64,000 nucleotides of DNA from an uncultured Phascolarctobacterium sp. (GCF_934190775.1 NZ_CAKPTG010000007.1:48528-112527), one strand, 5' to 3'; counted from the first letter of the stretch, positions 53,083 through 62,684 are shown. The notes: generated from the letters alone by a model not told the origin. Numbers and translations are program-made.

Positions 53083-53109
53083 TGTAATTATAAAATATCT
53101 TTATAATAT

Positions 53110-53988
53110 TTACTTGCCGGCAATTTTTCCGTAGCATTCCGGTCTGCGGTCGCGGAACAGTCCCCAGCTCAGTCTGTCCTCAGCCAAGGCTGCCAGATCA
53201 TACTCCGCATAAAGAATTTCTTCCTGATCACGCGATGCATCCTGCACAAGCGCACCGGTACCGTCGGTCATGAAGGAAGATCCGTAGAACAGCAAGGAGG
53301 ACTGTTGGCCTGCATTGCCTTCGCAGGGCTCCACAGTTTCCAGACCAATGCGGTTTGCTGCTACCACAGGCATCAGGTTAGCTGCGCTATGGCCTTGCAT
53401 AACACGGCGCCAATGCGGCATGCTGTCGCAGTCTAAGATAGGCTCGGAGCCAATCGCCGTAGGATAGAACAAAAGCTCTGCTCCGTTCAGCGCCAGGCAG
53501 CGTGCTGTCTCAGGAAACCACTGATCCCAGCAGATACCGATACCAACACGGCCATACTTGGTATTGAATACCGTAAAGCCGCTGTTACCGGGTTTAAAGT
53601 AAAATTTTTCCTGATAAAAATGGTCGTCAGGAATATGGGTTTTGCGATAAACACCTAAAATCTCACCGTCAGCATCAATGCAAGCGATGGAATTATATAA
53701 TTCGTTGACATCACGCTCAAAAAAGCTGATAGGCAGAACGATATTCAGCTCCTTCGCCAAACGCTTGCCCATCTGCACCGCAGGATTTTCTTCCGTAGGC
53801 AGTGCATACTGATAGAAATCATAGCGACGCTGCTGACAGAAATACGGACGCTCCCACAGCTCCGGCAGCAGAATAATCTGCGCGCCGTTCGCTGCAGCTT
53901 CGCGCACCAGTGCCTCAGCGTGCTGCAAATTTTCTTCTACGGTCGGCGCACAGCGCATCTGCACTGCTGCCACCTTTACCTTGCTCAT
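53110..53988 (-). CDS. aguB: N-carbamoylputrescine amidohydrolase
   Basis: Nitrilase-family enzyme that hydrolyses N-carbamoylputrescine to putrescine, CO2 and ammonia. 292 residues with the Glu-Lys-Cys triad in LLPELWERPYF, VYRKTHIP and GIGICWDQWFPE. Start ATG at 53988 overlaps the aguA stop by 4 nt. It is the last gene of the polyamine operon. Confidence 0.93.
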   Translation of the reverse strand: MSKVKVAAVQMRCAPTVEENLQHAEALVREAAANGAQIILLPELWERPYFCQQRRYDFYQYALPTEENPAVQMGKRLAKELNIVLPISFFERDVNELYNSIACIDADGEILGVYRKTHIPDDHFYQEKFYFKPGNSGFTVFNTKYGRVGIGICWDQWFPETARCLALNGAELLFYPTAIGSEPILDCDSMPHWRRVMQGHSAANLMPVVAANRIGLETVEPCEGNAGQQSSLLFYGSSFMTDGTGALVQDASRDQEEILYAEYDLAALAEDRLSWGLFRDRRPECYGKIAGK

Positions 53989-55118
53989 AAGCACACTCCC
54001 TTCGGAATTTGCTGTGTAATGCAGTGAATATTACCGCCGCCGGTCAAAATTGCCCGCGCCGGTATCTGTACTACCTTACGCTCAGGACAGAGCTTGGCAA
54101 GAATTTCTGCAGCCTGCGCATCGCTTGCCGCATTCTCACCGCCAAAGGCAGGCACTACAACACTGTCATTACTGAAATAAAAGTTTACATACGAAGCCGC
54201 CAGACGTTCACCGGCCTCGCGCATATCCTCGCCTTCAACAAAGTCGAAGCCTGCTACCTCGTCCTCTGTGATGCACACCGGCACCGCAGGCACAGGCAGC
54301 TTATGCACGATGATTTTGCGTCCTTTAGCATCCGTCAGCTGCTCCAAAGCATCCAGGCTGGCCTTGCTCAAAGCATACTGCGGATCAGCTTCGTTATCTG
54401 TCCACGCCAGCACCACCTCACCCGGACGGATAAAGGCACAGACATTATCTACATGCTCGTTTGTTTCATCGTTATAAATACCGCGCGGAATCCACAGAAC
54501 CTTTTCCACGCCCAGGTAAGTCTTAAGCTTTTGCTCAATCTGCTCTTGGGAAAGGTCGGGATTACGTCCTGCACTAAGCAGGCAGGCCTCTGTTACCAGT
54601 GCCGTTCCTTCACCGTCGCAGTGAATAGAACCGCCCTCCAGCACAAAAGGAGCAGCATCGTACAGCGCAGCACCACAATGCTCCGCAAACTTTTCCGCAA
54701 AAGCATCGTCCTGCTCATAATCGGGATACAGGCCGTCTACCTCGCCGCCCCAGGCGTTAAAGCGCCAGTTCACACCGCGCAGCTCACGTCCCTGCGCGCC
54801 GTCGCGCACAACAAACGTCGGACCGATATCACGCGCCCAGCTGTCGTCTGTTTCCATAGCGACCAGCTCAACGTTATCAACATCTGCAAGATATTCCTGT
54901 GCCACGGCAAAGTGCTTAGCACCGCAGATAACATAAACCTTTTCGCTCGCCGCAATCGCCTTAATCACAGCCGTAAACGCTTCGCAGGCCGCAACTGCGC
55001 CAAAGCTCCAGGAGCCCGGACGCTGCGGCCACACGATAATGCAGCCGTCATGCGGTTCGTATTCGCCGGGCATATGAAAGCCGTCGGCAGCGGGAGTAAA
55101 GTTTTTCTCTAACATCAT
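53985..55118 (-). CDS. aguA: Agmatine deiminase
   Basis: Converts agmatine to N-carbamoylputrescine and ammonia. The 377-residue guanidino-modifying enzyme has DDSWARDIGPTFVV, FVLEGGSIHCDGEGT and the catalytic Cys in GGGNIHCITQQIPKG (Cys366). It overlaps nspC by ATGA and aguB by ATGA, so these three are translationally coupled. Confidence 0.95.
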   Translation of the reverse strand: MMLEKNFTPAADGFHMPGEYEPHDGCIIVWPQRPGSWSFGAVAACEAFTAVIKAIAASEKVYVICGAKHFAVAQEYLADVDNVELVAMETDDSWARDIGPTFVVRDGAQGRELRGVNWRFNAWGGEVDGLYPDYEQDDAFAEKFAEHCGAALYDAAPFVLEGGSIHCDGEGTALVTEACLLSAGRNPDLSQEQIEQKLKTYLGVEKVLWIPRGIYNDETNEHVDNVCAFIRPGEVVLAWTDNEADPQYALSKASLDALEQLTDAKGRKIIVHKLPVPAVPVCITEDEVAGFDFVEGEDMREAGERLAASYVNFYFSNDSVVVPAFGGENAASDAQAAEILAKLCPERKVVQIPARAILTGGGNIHCITQQIPKGVCL

Positions 55119-56353
55119 GACAAACGTCCTTTAAAATCTTCATAACCGAAACGGCGTACCAACTCCGTAGTACCGTCCTTGTGCAGCAGCACAATATCAG
55201 GCAGCGGAATGCCGTTAAAGGTATTATTTTTAACCATGGAATAAATTGCCATATCCTCAAAAATCAGCTTATCGCCAACCTTGATTTCCTTATCAAAGCT
55301 GTAATCGCCAATCACGTCACCTGCCAGACAGGTCATTGAAGACAAACGGTATTTATATTGCTTTTCGTCAGCCTCATAGCCACCGCGCAGAGGCGGACGG
55401 TAAGGCATTTCCAGCACGTCCGGCATATGGCAGGCAGCCGAAGCATCAAGGATAAGAATATCCAGACCGTTATGCACAATATCCAGCACCTCGGTCACAA
55501 GATAGCCGGCATTGAGCGCCACAGCCTCACCAGGCTCCAGATAAACTTCAACGTGATAGGTAGCGCGAATATATTTAACCAAATCAATCAGCGCTTCCAC
55601 ATCATAATCACTGCGCGTAATATGATGACCACCGCCCAGATTCAGCCATTTAAGCTGTGCAAAATACTTGCTGAATTTCGTTTCGAAAGCCTTCCAGGTA
55701 GTCAGCAGATCATCAGAATTCTGCTCACACAGCGTATGGAAATGCAAGCCTTCGATTTCCGGCGGCAAAGCCTCCGGGAAGTTCGCCAGCGTTACGCCCA
55801 AGCGTGAGCCATAAGCACAGGGATCATAAATTGCATGCTCACCCTCCTGCGTCGAGCATTCAGGGTTTACGCGGATACCCACGCTCACACCGGCCTGAGA
55901 GCAGACAGCCTTATGCTTTTCAAACTGCGCAAAGCTGTTGAAAATAATATGGTCGCAGATTTGCACCAGCTCCTGCATATCCTGCTCCTTAAAAGCAGGC
56001 GCAAAAACATGGTTCTCCTTGCCCATCTCCTCATGACCGAGACGCGCTTCATAAATACCGCTCGCCGTCGTGCCTGCCAGATATTCGCCCATCAGCGGAT
56101 ACAGGCGGAACATCGAAAAGCATTTCTGCGCCAGCAGAATATGCGCACCGCTTGCGCACTGCACATGCTGCAAAAGGCGCAGATTATTCAGCAGCTTTGC
56201 TTCATCAACCACGTAGCAGGGAGTCGGCAGCGCCTTCAGCGCCGCCTCCTCACGCTCTGCGCGCAAATTCTTCTGCAAATCAGCCAAACGGGAAGCCCCC
56301 TCAGCCTTGTCGACAACATATGCCGGCATTACAGTTTCCTTAGCGTCCGTCAT
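55115..56353 (-). CDS. nspC: Carboxynorspermidine/carboxyspermidine decarboxylase
   Basis: PLP enzyme of the alanine-racemase-like fold that decarboxylates carboxyspermidine (or carboxynorspermidine) to spermidine. 412 residues: TPCYVVDEAKLLNNL, PLP Lys in LLAQKCFSMF, GIRVNPECST, GLHFHTLCEQ and LEPGEAVALNAGY, DASAACHMPDVLEMPYRP. It follows the CASDH gene by 1 nt, completing the route. Confidence 0.93.
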   Translation of the reverse strand: MTDAKETVMPAYVVDKAEGASRLADLQKNLRAEREEAALKALPTPCYVVDEAKLLNNLRLLQHVQCASGAHILLAQKCFSMFRLYPLMGEYLAGTTASGIYEARLGHEEMGKENHVFAPAFKEQDMQELVQICDHIIFNSFAQFEKHKAVCSQAGVSVGIRVNPECSTQEGEHAIYDPCAYGSRLGVTLANFPEALPPEIEGLHFHTLCEQNSDDLLTTWKAFETKFSKYFAQLKWLNLGGGHHITRSDYDVEALIDLVKYIRATYHVEVYLEPGEAVALNAGYLVTEVLDIVHNGLDILILDASAACHMPDVLEMPYRPPLRGGYEADEKQYKYRLSSMTCLAGDVIGDYSFDKEIKVGDKLIFEDMAIYSMVKNNTFNGIPLPDIVLLHKDGTTELVRRFGYEDFKGRLS

Positions 56354-56354
56354 C

Positions 56355-57614
56355 TTATTCTACCGTAGCCGGGTTTTCGTCAACAACCCAAGGCAGGCCG
56401 AACTTATTCAGCATATCCATGTACGGATCCGGATCGAACTCTTCCACATTGAATACGCCCTTGCCCTGCCATTGTTTGGTAATAACCAGAGCAGTACCGA
56501 TCATTGCGGGAACGCCGGTGGTATAGCTGATAGCCTGAGAACCGACCTCCTTGTAGCATTCCTGATGGTCGCAGACATTATAAATATAGATGGTCTTTTT
56601 CTTGCCATCTTTGGTACCGGTGAAGATACAACCGATGTTGGTCTTGCCTACGGTGCGAGGACCGAGGGAAGCAGGATCCGGCAACAGCGCTTTAAGGAAC
56701 TGAACAGGAACAATCTCCTTGCCTTCATAGTTAATCGGCTTAGTGGACAGCATGCCAACGTTCTCCAGGCACTTCATGTGTGTCAGATAGCTTTGGCCGA
56801 AGGTCATGAAGAAGCGGATGCGTTTTACGCCGGGGATATTCTTAGCCAGAGATTCAATTTCCTCATGGTGCAGCAGATACATATCCTTCATGCCAACCTT
56901 AGGGAAATCATACTCGCGCTTGATAGCCATCGCCGGAATTTCTACCCAATGACCGTTTTCCCAATAGGAGCCGGGAGCAGAAACCTCACGCAGGTTAATT
57001 TCCGGGTTGAAGTTGGTAGCGAACGGATAACCGTGGTCGCCGCCGTTGCAGTCCAGAATATCGATAGTTTCGATTTCATCAAAATAATGCTTCAGTGCAT
57101 AAGCAGAGAAAACACTGGTAACACCGGGGTCAAAGCCGGTGCCGAGCAGAGCCATAATGCCGGCCTGCTCAAATTTTTCTTTATAAGCCCATTGCCAGGA
57201 ATAATCGAAGTAAGCAGAGAAGCCTTCTTCCTTGCAGCGCTTGTCATAAACTGCACGCCATGCGGGATCATCAATGTTTTCCGGCTCATAGTTAGCGGTA
57301 TCAATGTAATCAACCTTGCACTCCAGGCAGGCGTCCATAATAGTCAGGTCCTGATAAGGCAGAGCAACATTCAGCACTGCGTCCGGCTGGTAAGCCTTAA
57401 TCAGCTGTACAAGCTGCTCCTTGCTGTCAGCGTCAACCTGTGCTGTAGTAATCACAGTAGAGGTCGTAGGCTGCAGCTTTTCCTTAACTGCGTCACATTT
57501 GGACTTCGTACGGCTGGCAATACACAGCTCGGTGAAAACATCACTGTTTTGGCAGCATTTTGCGATAGCTACGCCAGCAACACCGCCGCAGCCGATTACT
57601 AATAATTTACTCAT
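56355..57614 (-). CDS. Carboxyspermidine dehydrogenase (saccharopine-dehydrogenase family)
   Basis: Condenses putrescine (or diaminopropane) with aspartate semialdehyde and reduces the imine with NADPH to carboxyspermidine. The 419 residues start with the Rossmann motif VIGCGGVAGVAIAKCCQNSD, with DYIDTANYEPENIDDPAWR and TGFDPGVTSVFSAYAL, as in CASDH. The adjacent nspC makes this assignment strong. The product (carboxyspermidine versus carboxynorspermidine) is not visible in sequence; putrescine production nearby favours spermidine. Confidence 0.9.
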   Translation of the reverse strand: MSKLLVIGCGGVAGVAIAKCCQNSDVFTELCIASRTKSKCDAVKEKLQPTTSTVITTAQVDADSKEQLVQLIKAYQPDAVLNVALPYQDLTIMDACLECKVDYIDTANYEPENIDDPAWRAVYDKRCKEEGFSAYFDYSWQWAYKEKFEQAGIMALLGTGFDPGVTSVFSAYALKHYFDEIETIDILDCNGGDHGYPFATNFNPEINLREVSAPGSYWENGHWVEIPAMAIKREYDFPKVGMKDMYLLHHEEIESLAKNIPGVKRIRFFMTFGQSYLTHMKCLENVGMLSTKPINYEGKEIVPVQFLKALLPDPASLGPRTVGKTNIGCIFTGTKDGKKKTIYIYNVCDHQECYKEVGSQAISYTTGVPAMIGTALVITKQWQGKGVFNVEEFDPDPYMDMLNKFGLPWVVDENPATVE

Positions 57615-57649
57615 AATTCAAATCATCTCCTGTTCATAAATTAAATAAA

Positions 57650-58504
57650 TTATCTCTCTTCTTCCTCAAGCATATCTTCAACATACTTCGGCAGCATAAA
57701 CGCTCCCTTATGCAGATGCTCGGAATAATACCATGTTTTAATACCACGCTCCAGCCATTTCTTGGCATCAAAATCCTTCAGCGGATGATACTTCTTGGAA
57801 GCAAAGCCAAACAGCCAGTAGCCGGAAGGACAGGTCGGAATATGCGCCTGATATACACGGCTGATGGGGAAGCTGTGACTAGCCTTACGGTGCATGGCGC
57901 GGCAGGTTTCCTCGTCCTCATCGTAGAAGGGACTGCCATGCTGGTAAACCATGATGCCATCCTCCTTGAGCGCACGGAAGCAGTTACCGTAGAATTCCTT
58001 GGTAAACAGGCCCGCTGCATGACCTAAGGGATCGATAGCATCGCTGATAATCAAATCGTATTCATCAACCTTAGTACGCAAAAAGCGCAGACCGTTAGCG
58101 TTGAAAACAGTTACGCGCGGGTCATCAAGACCGCAGGCGTTATCAGGGAAATAGTCGCGGCAGACATCAATAAAAACATGGTCTGTTTCTACTACGTCGA
58201 TTTCCTCTATTTCAGCATAATGCGTCAGCTCGCGCGCAACACCGCCGTCGCCGCCGCCGATTACCAGTACCTTACGCACATGCGGATGCACTGCCATAGG
58301 CACATGGACAATCATTTCGTCATAAACAAATTCGTCCTTTTCCGAAAAGACTATGGTACCGTCACAGCTGATAAAGCGGCCGAATTCCTTGGATTCAAAA
58401 ACGTCTATCCTTTGGAAATCCGTATCCGCACCGAAAAGCTGCTTTTCGATTTTGATATCCAGCTTCACATCTTCTGTATGATAGTCAGAAAACCATAGCT
58501 CCAT
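57650..58504 (-). CDS. speE: Spermidine synthase-like aminopropyltransferase
   Basis: 284 residues. SAM-binding GGGDGGVARELTHY, VVETDHVFIDVCRDYFPD and SDAIDPLGHAAGLFTKEFY are SpeE signatures; the Asp residues for amine binding are kept. It needs decarboxylated SAM from SpeD, and no speD lies in the window. It is inside the CASDH/CASDC operon, so the host may have two spermidine routes, or this enzyme may use another acceptor. It lies 13 nt after the decarboxylase gene. Confidence 0.88.
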   Translation of the reverse strand: MELWFSDYHTEDVKLDIKIEKQLFGADTDFQRIDVFESKEFGRFISCDGTIVFSEKDEFVYDEMIVHVPMAVHPHVRKVLVIGGGDGGVARELTHYAEIEEIDVVETDHVFIDVCRDYFPDNACGLDDPRVTVFNANGLRFLRTKVDEYDLIISDAIDPLGHAAGLFTKEFYGNCFRALKEDGIMVYQHGSPFYDEDEETCRAMHRKASHSFPISRVYQAHIPTCPSGYWLFGFASKKYHPLKDFDAKKWLERGIKTWYYSEHLHKGAFMLPKYVEDMLEEEER

Positions 58505-58517
58505 TTAATCACGTCCT

Positions 58518-59966
58518 TTAAACTAGTACATTGATATTATTAACGTCCGGATCTTCTGGTCCCTGCATAGAGCAACCCTTTTCCTTAGCGTAAATAATAT
58601 AATCTATAATATCCTTGGTAATAACCTCACCCGGTGCCAGGATAGGAATTCCCGGCGGGTAGCACATTACAAACTCACTGCAGATGCGACCTGCGGTTTC
58701 GCGTATAGGCAAAGATTCATCCTTGGCATAAAATGCCTTCTGCGGCGAAACAACAACCTTAGGCGCGATATATTCGGTATTGAGCATTTGCGACGGATCC
58801 TTGGAATACAGGCGTTTGATATCCGCCAAAGCACCCACAAGACGTTCAATATCCTGAATACGGTCACCGATAGAAATGTATGCAAGAATGTTGGCAATAT
58901 CACCAAACTCAATCTGGATATCATATTCGTCGCGCAGCAGGTCATAAACTTCGATACCTGCAAGACCGATATCACGCGTATAAACCGAAAGCTTAGTAAC
59001 GTCAAAATCATAAATGCTGCTGCCGTTTTTCAGCTCGCGGCCGTAAGCGTAAAAGCCACCGATAGAATTTATTTCCTCACGGGCATATTCCGCCATCTCC
59101 TGCACCTTGCCGAAGGATGCCTCGCCGCGCATATACAGGTTACGGCGGGAAATATCCAGGCTGGAAAGCAGCAGATACGAAGCACTGGTAGTCTGCGTCA
59201 AATTAATAATCTGGCTTACGTATTCCCAGTTAACATTCGGGCCCGTCAGCAAAAGGCTGCTCTGCGTCAGACTGCCACCTGATTTATGCATGGAAACAGA
59301 TGCCATGTCAGCACCGGCCGCCATCGCATTAACAGGCATATTTTTTCCGAAATAAAAATGCGTACCATGCGCCTCGTCAACTAAGCAGAGCATGTTATGC
59401 TCATGTGCCAGCTTGACGATAGAACGCAAATCCGAACAGATACCATAATATGTAGGATTGTTGACCAGCACCGCCGTAGCATCAGGATTAGCCTTAATCG
59501 CTTTTTCTACCTCACCGATCTCCATACCCAGAGAAATTCCCAGCTTACTGTCAACCTGCGGATTGATGTAAACAGGAATCGCGCCATTAAGCACCAGCGC
59601 GTTAATCACACTTTTGTGTACATTGCGCGGCAGGATAATTTTATCGCCTGCCTTACAGGAGGACAACACCATGCTTTGCACGGACGAGGTCGTACCTCCC
59701 ACCATAAAGAATGCGTGTGCCGCACCGAAGGCCTCTGCTGCCAGCTCCTCTGCATCGCGGATTACCGAAACAGGATGGCAGAGATTATCAAGAGGCTTCA
59801 TGGAATTGACATCCAGGTTTACACATTTTTCCCCCAGCAGCTCACGGAGCTCCGGGTTGCCACGACCGCGCTTATGACCTGGTACATCAAAGGGGACAAC
59901 GCGTTTTTTACGAAAACGCTCCAGTGCCTCGTACACCGGAGCAGAAGTTTGTGATAAAATTCCCAT
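58518..59966 (-). CDS. speA: Arginine decarboxylase (aspartate aminotransferase-fold Orn/Lys/Arg type)
   Basis: 482 residues, fold type I PLP decarboxylase: PFDVPGHKRGRGNPELRE, FFMVGGTTSSVQSMVL, LVDEAHGTHFYFG and PLP Lys in SMHKSGGSLTQSS. Family members act on Arg, Lys or Orn; the aguA-aguB genes in the same operon indicate arginine to agmatine. Start ATG at 59966 follows GGAGAAG; upstream in-frame starts run into the terminator hairpin. Confidence 0.88.
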   Translation of the reverse strand: MGILSQTSAPVYEALERFRKKRVVPFDVPGHKRGRGNPELRELLGEKCVNLDVNSMKPLDNLCHPVSVIRDAEELAAEAFGAAHAFFMVGGTTSSVQSMVLSSCKAGDKIILPRNVHKSVINALVLNGAIPVYINPQVDSKLGISLGMEIGEVEKAIKANPDATAVLVNNPTYYGICSDLRSIVKLAHEHNMLCLVDEAHGTHFYFGKNMPVNAMAAGADMASVSMHKSGGSLTQSSLLLTGPNVNWEYVSQIINLTQTTSASYLLLSSLDISRRNLYMRGEASFGKVQEMAEYAREEINSIGGFYAYGRELKNGSSIYDFDVTKLSVYTRDIGLAGIEVYDLLRDEYDIQIEFGDIANILAYISIGDRIQDIERLVGALADIKRLYSKDPSQMLNTEYIAPKVVVSPQKAFYAKDESLPIRETAGRICSEFVMCYPPGIPILAPGEVITKDIIDYIIYAKEKGCSMQGPEDPDVNNINVLV

Positions 59967-59991
59967 GTTCTTCTCCAAAGCATAAAAAAAT

Positions 59992-60025
59992 AAAAGGACA
60001 GATGATATTTTCTTCTGTCCCTTTA
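59992..60025 (-). terminator. Terminator of ilvNB lying over the speA start region
   Basis: On the minus strand AAAGGGACAGA pairs with TCTGTCCTTT (one bulge), followed by TATTTTTTT. It overlaps the predicted speA transcript start. Confidence 0.65.
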
Positions 60026-60053
60026 TCGTAACATTTTTAACCTGTTTCAGCAA
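60025..60053 (-). promoter_or_regulatory. Promoter of the polyamine operon
   Basis: Minus strand TTGCTG (60053-60048), 17 nt, TACGAT (60030-60025), 59 nt upstream of the speA start. Confidence 0.5.
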
Positions 60054-60089
60054 GAGTTTTAAGAGCAACTAAGCAAAATCTTAGCCAAT

Positions 60090-61751
60090 TTAGTTTATCT
60101 CATCGTTGGCGAATTTTACAAAATCATTAATTCCCAGTCCTGGAGCCACCATCGGAAGCACCATATTTTTAGGATTAACGCAAACCTCTATAAGGTAAGG
60201 TTTCCTGCGTTCCCACGCCTTGGCCACTGCCTGGGCCAAAGCATCCGGCGTATCCGCATGCTCACCTTCAATTCCGAAGGCAGCAGCATATTTTACAAAG
60301 TCAACATAGCCAGGAAGCTCGCAGGCCGTAAAGCGTTTGGCAAACTGCACCGTCTGCAGCTGACGGATCATCCCCAGCCCGCTGTTGTTGAAAACTATAG
60401 CGATAACAGGCACATTATTGCTTGCAATAGTAAAGAGCTCACTACCGGTCATCTTAAAGCCGCCGTCACCGCTTATGCTGATGACACGACTCTGCGGACG
60501 CGCCAGCTGTGCGCCTAACGCCGCAGGCAGGCCGAATCCCATCGTTCCCAAGCCGCCGCTTGTAAGCCACTGGCGGGCAAACTGTATCTTCAAATGCTGC
60601 GCTGCCCACATCTGATGCTGGCCTACGTCCGTAGTAATAATATAATCCTTGTCCTTGAGCACCGGATTCAATGCTTTAAAAAACTTGGGCGCCTCCTCGT
60701 CCCCAAAATCATCATCCATACCCGGCCAGGAATTTATCTTGTCCCACCATGCGCCCAAATCGTGCGGCTGCGCTGCCTTTTCCAACGCATTCAGCGTTGC
60801 CACCATATCGCCGGTGATGCCTATGCCCGAGTCAATATTTTTATCTACCTCGGCAGGATCGATATCCAAATGGATAATAAGCTTGTTGGCACTGTATCTG
60901 CTGCGTTCGCCTGTAACGCGGTCATTAAAGCGGCTGCCGACAGCCAAAATCAGGTCGGCCTCCTTCACGGCATTATTGGCACGTTCATGTCCATGCAGGC
61001 CTGTCATTCCCAAGAACAGCTGTCGGTAGGCACTAATCGCCCCCAGTCCCATCAACGTGCTGACAACCGGAATATGCAGTTTTTCACACAAATGCATAGC
61101 ATCATATTCAGCATTGGCATTGATAACACCACCGCCGACCAGCATTACCGGACGCTTTGACTTATTGATAGCTGCTGCAGCCGCTGCCACACGCTCAGCA
61201 TCAGGCTCCAACGGCTGTAGCTCCGCCAGACGGACTTCCTCAAAATCTATCAGCGCCGTCTGCACATCACGCGGCACATCCACCAACACCGGGCCCGGAC
61301 GTCCCTCGCGCGCCAGTTGGAAGGCAAGGCGCAATGTCTGCGCTAGGTTTTCCGGCTTTTTAACTAAAAAATTGTGCTTGGTAATAGGCATTGTAATACC
61401 GGTAATATCTACCTCCTGAAACGCGTCATGACCAATGAGCTCTCTGTTTACCTGCCCTGTAATAGCCACCACAGGTACGGAATCCAAAAATGCTGTTGCC
61501 AGGCCTGTGACCAGATTGGTTGCACCGGGACCTGATGTAGCTATACACACGCCAACCTTACCTGAAGCACGCGCAAAGCCGTCTGCCGCATGCGCAGCAC
61601 CCTGCTCATGCGCCGTTAATATATGTTGTATCGGACTTTGCCGTAATGCATCATAAAAAGGGAGAATCGCACCCCCGGGATATCCGAAAACAGTTGTTAC
61701 TCCTTCTTCTGCCAGTATTCTGCACATAATCTCTGCGCCGCTTAACTGCAT
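60090..61751 (-). CDS. ilvB: Acetolactate synthase large subunit
   Basis: ThDP enzyme making acetolactate for valine and leucine synthesis, and acetohydroxybutyrate for isoleucine. The 553 residues show VFGYPGGAILPFYDAL, TAHEQGAAHAADGFARAS (catalytic Glu), FAD-region VGGGVINANAE, and the ThDP motif SGDGGFKMTGSELFTIAS ending NNSGLGMI. It follows the small subunit gene by 29 nt and ends at a terminator. Confidence 0.96.
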   Translation of the reverse strand: MQLSGAEIMCRILAEEGVTTVFGYPGGAILPFYDALRQSPIQHILTAHEQGAAHAADGFARASGKVGVCIATSGPGATNLVTGLATAFLDSVPVVAITGQVNRELIGHDAFQEVDITGITMPITKHNFLVKKPENLAQTLRLAFQLAREGRPGPVLVDVPRDVQTALIDFEEVRLAELQPLEPDAERVAAAAAAINKSKRPVMLVGGGVINANAEYDAMHLCEKLHIPVVSTLMGLGAISAYRQLFLGMTGLHGHERANNAVKEADLILAVGSRFNDRVTGERSRYSANKLIIHLDIDPAEVDKNIDSGIGITGDMVATLNALEKAAQPHDLGAWWDKINSWPGMDDDFGDEEAPKFFKALNPVLKDKDYIITTDVGQHQMWAAQHLKIQFARQWLTSGGLGTMGFGLPAALGAQLARPQSRVISISGDGGFKMTGSELFTIASNNVPVIAIVFNNSGLGMIRQLQTVQFAKRFTACELPGYVDFVKYAAAFGIEGEHADTPDALAQAVAKAWERRKPYLIEVCVNPKNMVLPMVAPGLGINDFVKFANDEIN

Positions 61752-61780
61752 ACGCTCACTTCCTTCCGCAAATCTATCTC

Positions 61781-62320
61781 TTATATTGCCGCATGACCAT
61801 CATCCATCTGCGGCCATTCAAAACGTGATTTTTCCACAGCCAACGACGTATCGCCGCGCTCTAAAGCAACAAGACCGGTCTGCACCATTTCGGTTACGCC
61901 GTATGGGCGCATGACATCAACAAAAGCCCGCAGCTTGCCTTCATCACCTGTAGCAACAAATATCAGTGACTCACCGGTTACATCCACAGCATGCGCACGG
62001 AACACTTCCGCCAGCTGCAGCAGCTCCGGACGCTTATTTCCGGCCTTTACCTTAACCAGAATCATGCTGCGGGTAGCACTGGATTTAGGAGGCAGTACCT
62101 TGACACGCTCTACCTCAACCAGCTTCGCCAGCTGTTTGGTAACCTGGATAATGGTCGGCTCGTCAGCCTCCATCGTCACTGTCATACGTGAGAACTCCGG
62201 GTTTTGCGTCGTGCCTACAGCCAAGCTGTCAATATTGAAGCCACGGCGTGAAAACATACCTGCTACACGCATCAGTACGCCAGGCTGATTACGTACAACA
62301 ATCGATAAAATCTGCTCCAT
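61781..62320 (-). CDS. ilvN: Acetolactate synthase small (regulatory) subunit
   Basis: 179 residues; an N-terminal ACT domain (ILSIVVRNQPGVLMRVAGMF, RRGFNIDSLAVGTT) that binds valine, and a C-terminal ALS_ss_C domain (TGESLIFVATGDEGKLRAFV). It activates IlvB and gives it valine feedback control. The start is the ATG at 62320 after GGAGGG; an upstream in-frame ATG at 62392 would add a non-conserved extension. The order ilvN-ilvB is reversed from the usual ilvB-ilvN. Confidence 0.93.
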   Translation of the reverse strand: MEQILSIVVRNQPGVLMRVAGMFSRRGFNIDSLAVGTTQNPEFSRMTVTMEADEPTIIQVTKQLAKLVEVERVKVLPPKSSATRSMILVKVKAGNKRPELLQLAEVFRAHAVDVTGESLIFVATGDEGKLRAFVDVMRPYGVTEMVQTGLVALERGDTSLAVEKSRFEWPQMDDGHAAI

Positions 62321-62409
62321 ATCTTTCCCTCCTGCAATAACATATCCACAGCTCTGATGCTCTTGCAACTCTGTCCTGCTTGCCGGCATCATCTAATCAG
62401 TGTTTTTTT

Positions 62410-62438
62410 ATTATTTCAGCAAGCAGTTTTTTTGTCAA
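62410..62438 (-). promoter_or_regulatory. Promoter of ilvN-ilvB
   Basis: Minus strand TTGACA (62438-62433), 17 nt, AATAAT (62415-62410), about 90 nt upstream of the ilvN ATG. Confidence 0.6.
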
Positions 62439-62442
62439 TAAA

Positions 62443-62479
62443 AAGTGTAATATTTACAAATTATTTTCCGATTACACTT
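62443..62479. promoter_or_regulatory. Inverted repeat upstream of the ilvN promoter
   Basis: AAGTGTAAT (62443-62451) and ATTACACTT (62471-62479) are perfect 9-bp arms separated by 19 nt, ending 5 nt before the -35 box. It is a likely activator or repressor site for ilv control (inference). Confidence 0.5.
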
Positions 62480-62516
62480 CTTTAATGTAAACACTATTAC
62501 AGATTTCAGTGTACAA

Positions 62517-62547
62517 AAAAGCCCACGCAGCTGTTGCAGCGTGAGCA
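62517..62547 (-). terminator. Intrinsic terminator downstream of the NERD gene
   Basis: On the minus strand GCTCACGC pairs with GCGTGGGC (one G-U), followed by TTTTTTG. It is nearly 200 nt beyond the stop codon. Confidence 0.65.
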
Positions 62548-62684
62548 GTAAAGCAATCAATGATATTCTTTTGTTTTGGTAGATTGTATAATGAAGTTGC
62601 ACACCTAAGAAAATAAAAAATCCATAGCAGTTTCTCCTGTATTAGCATTAAGTTACCACATATAAACCTAAAAGGAGAATCTCT

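Noticed and set aside
56307..57602. A 431-codon plus-strand frame opposite the carboxyspermidine dehydrogenase gene
   Set aside because: The minus-strand gene has clear Rossmann and family motifs; the plus translation has none.
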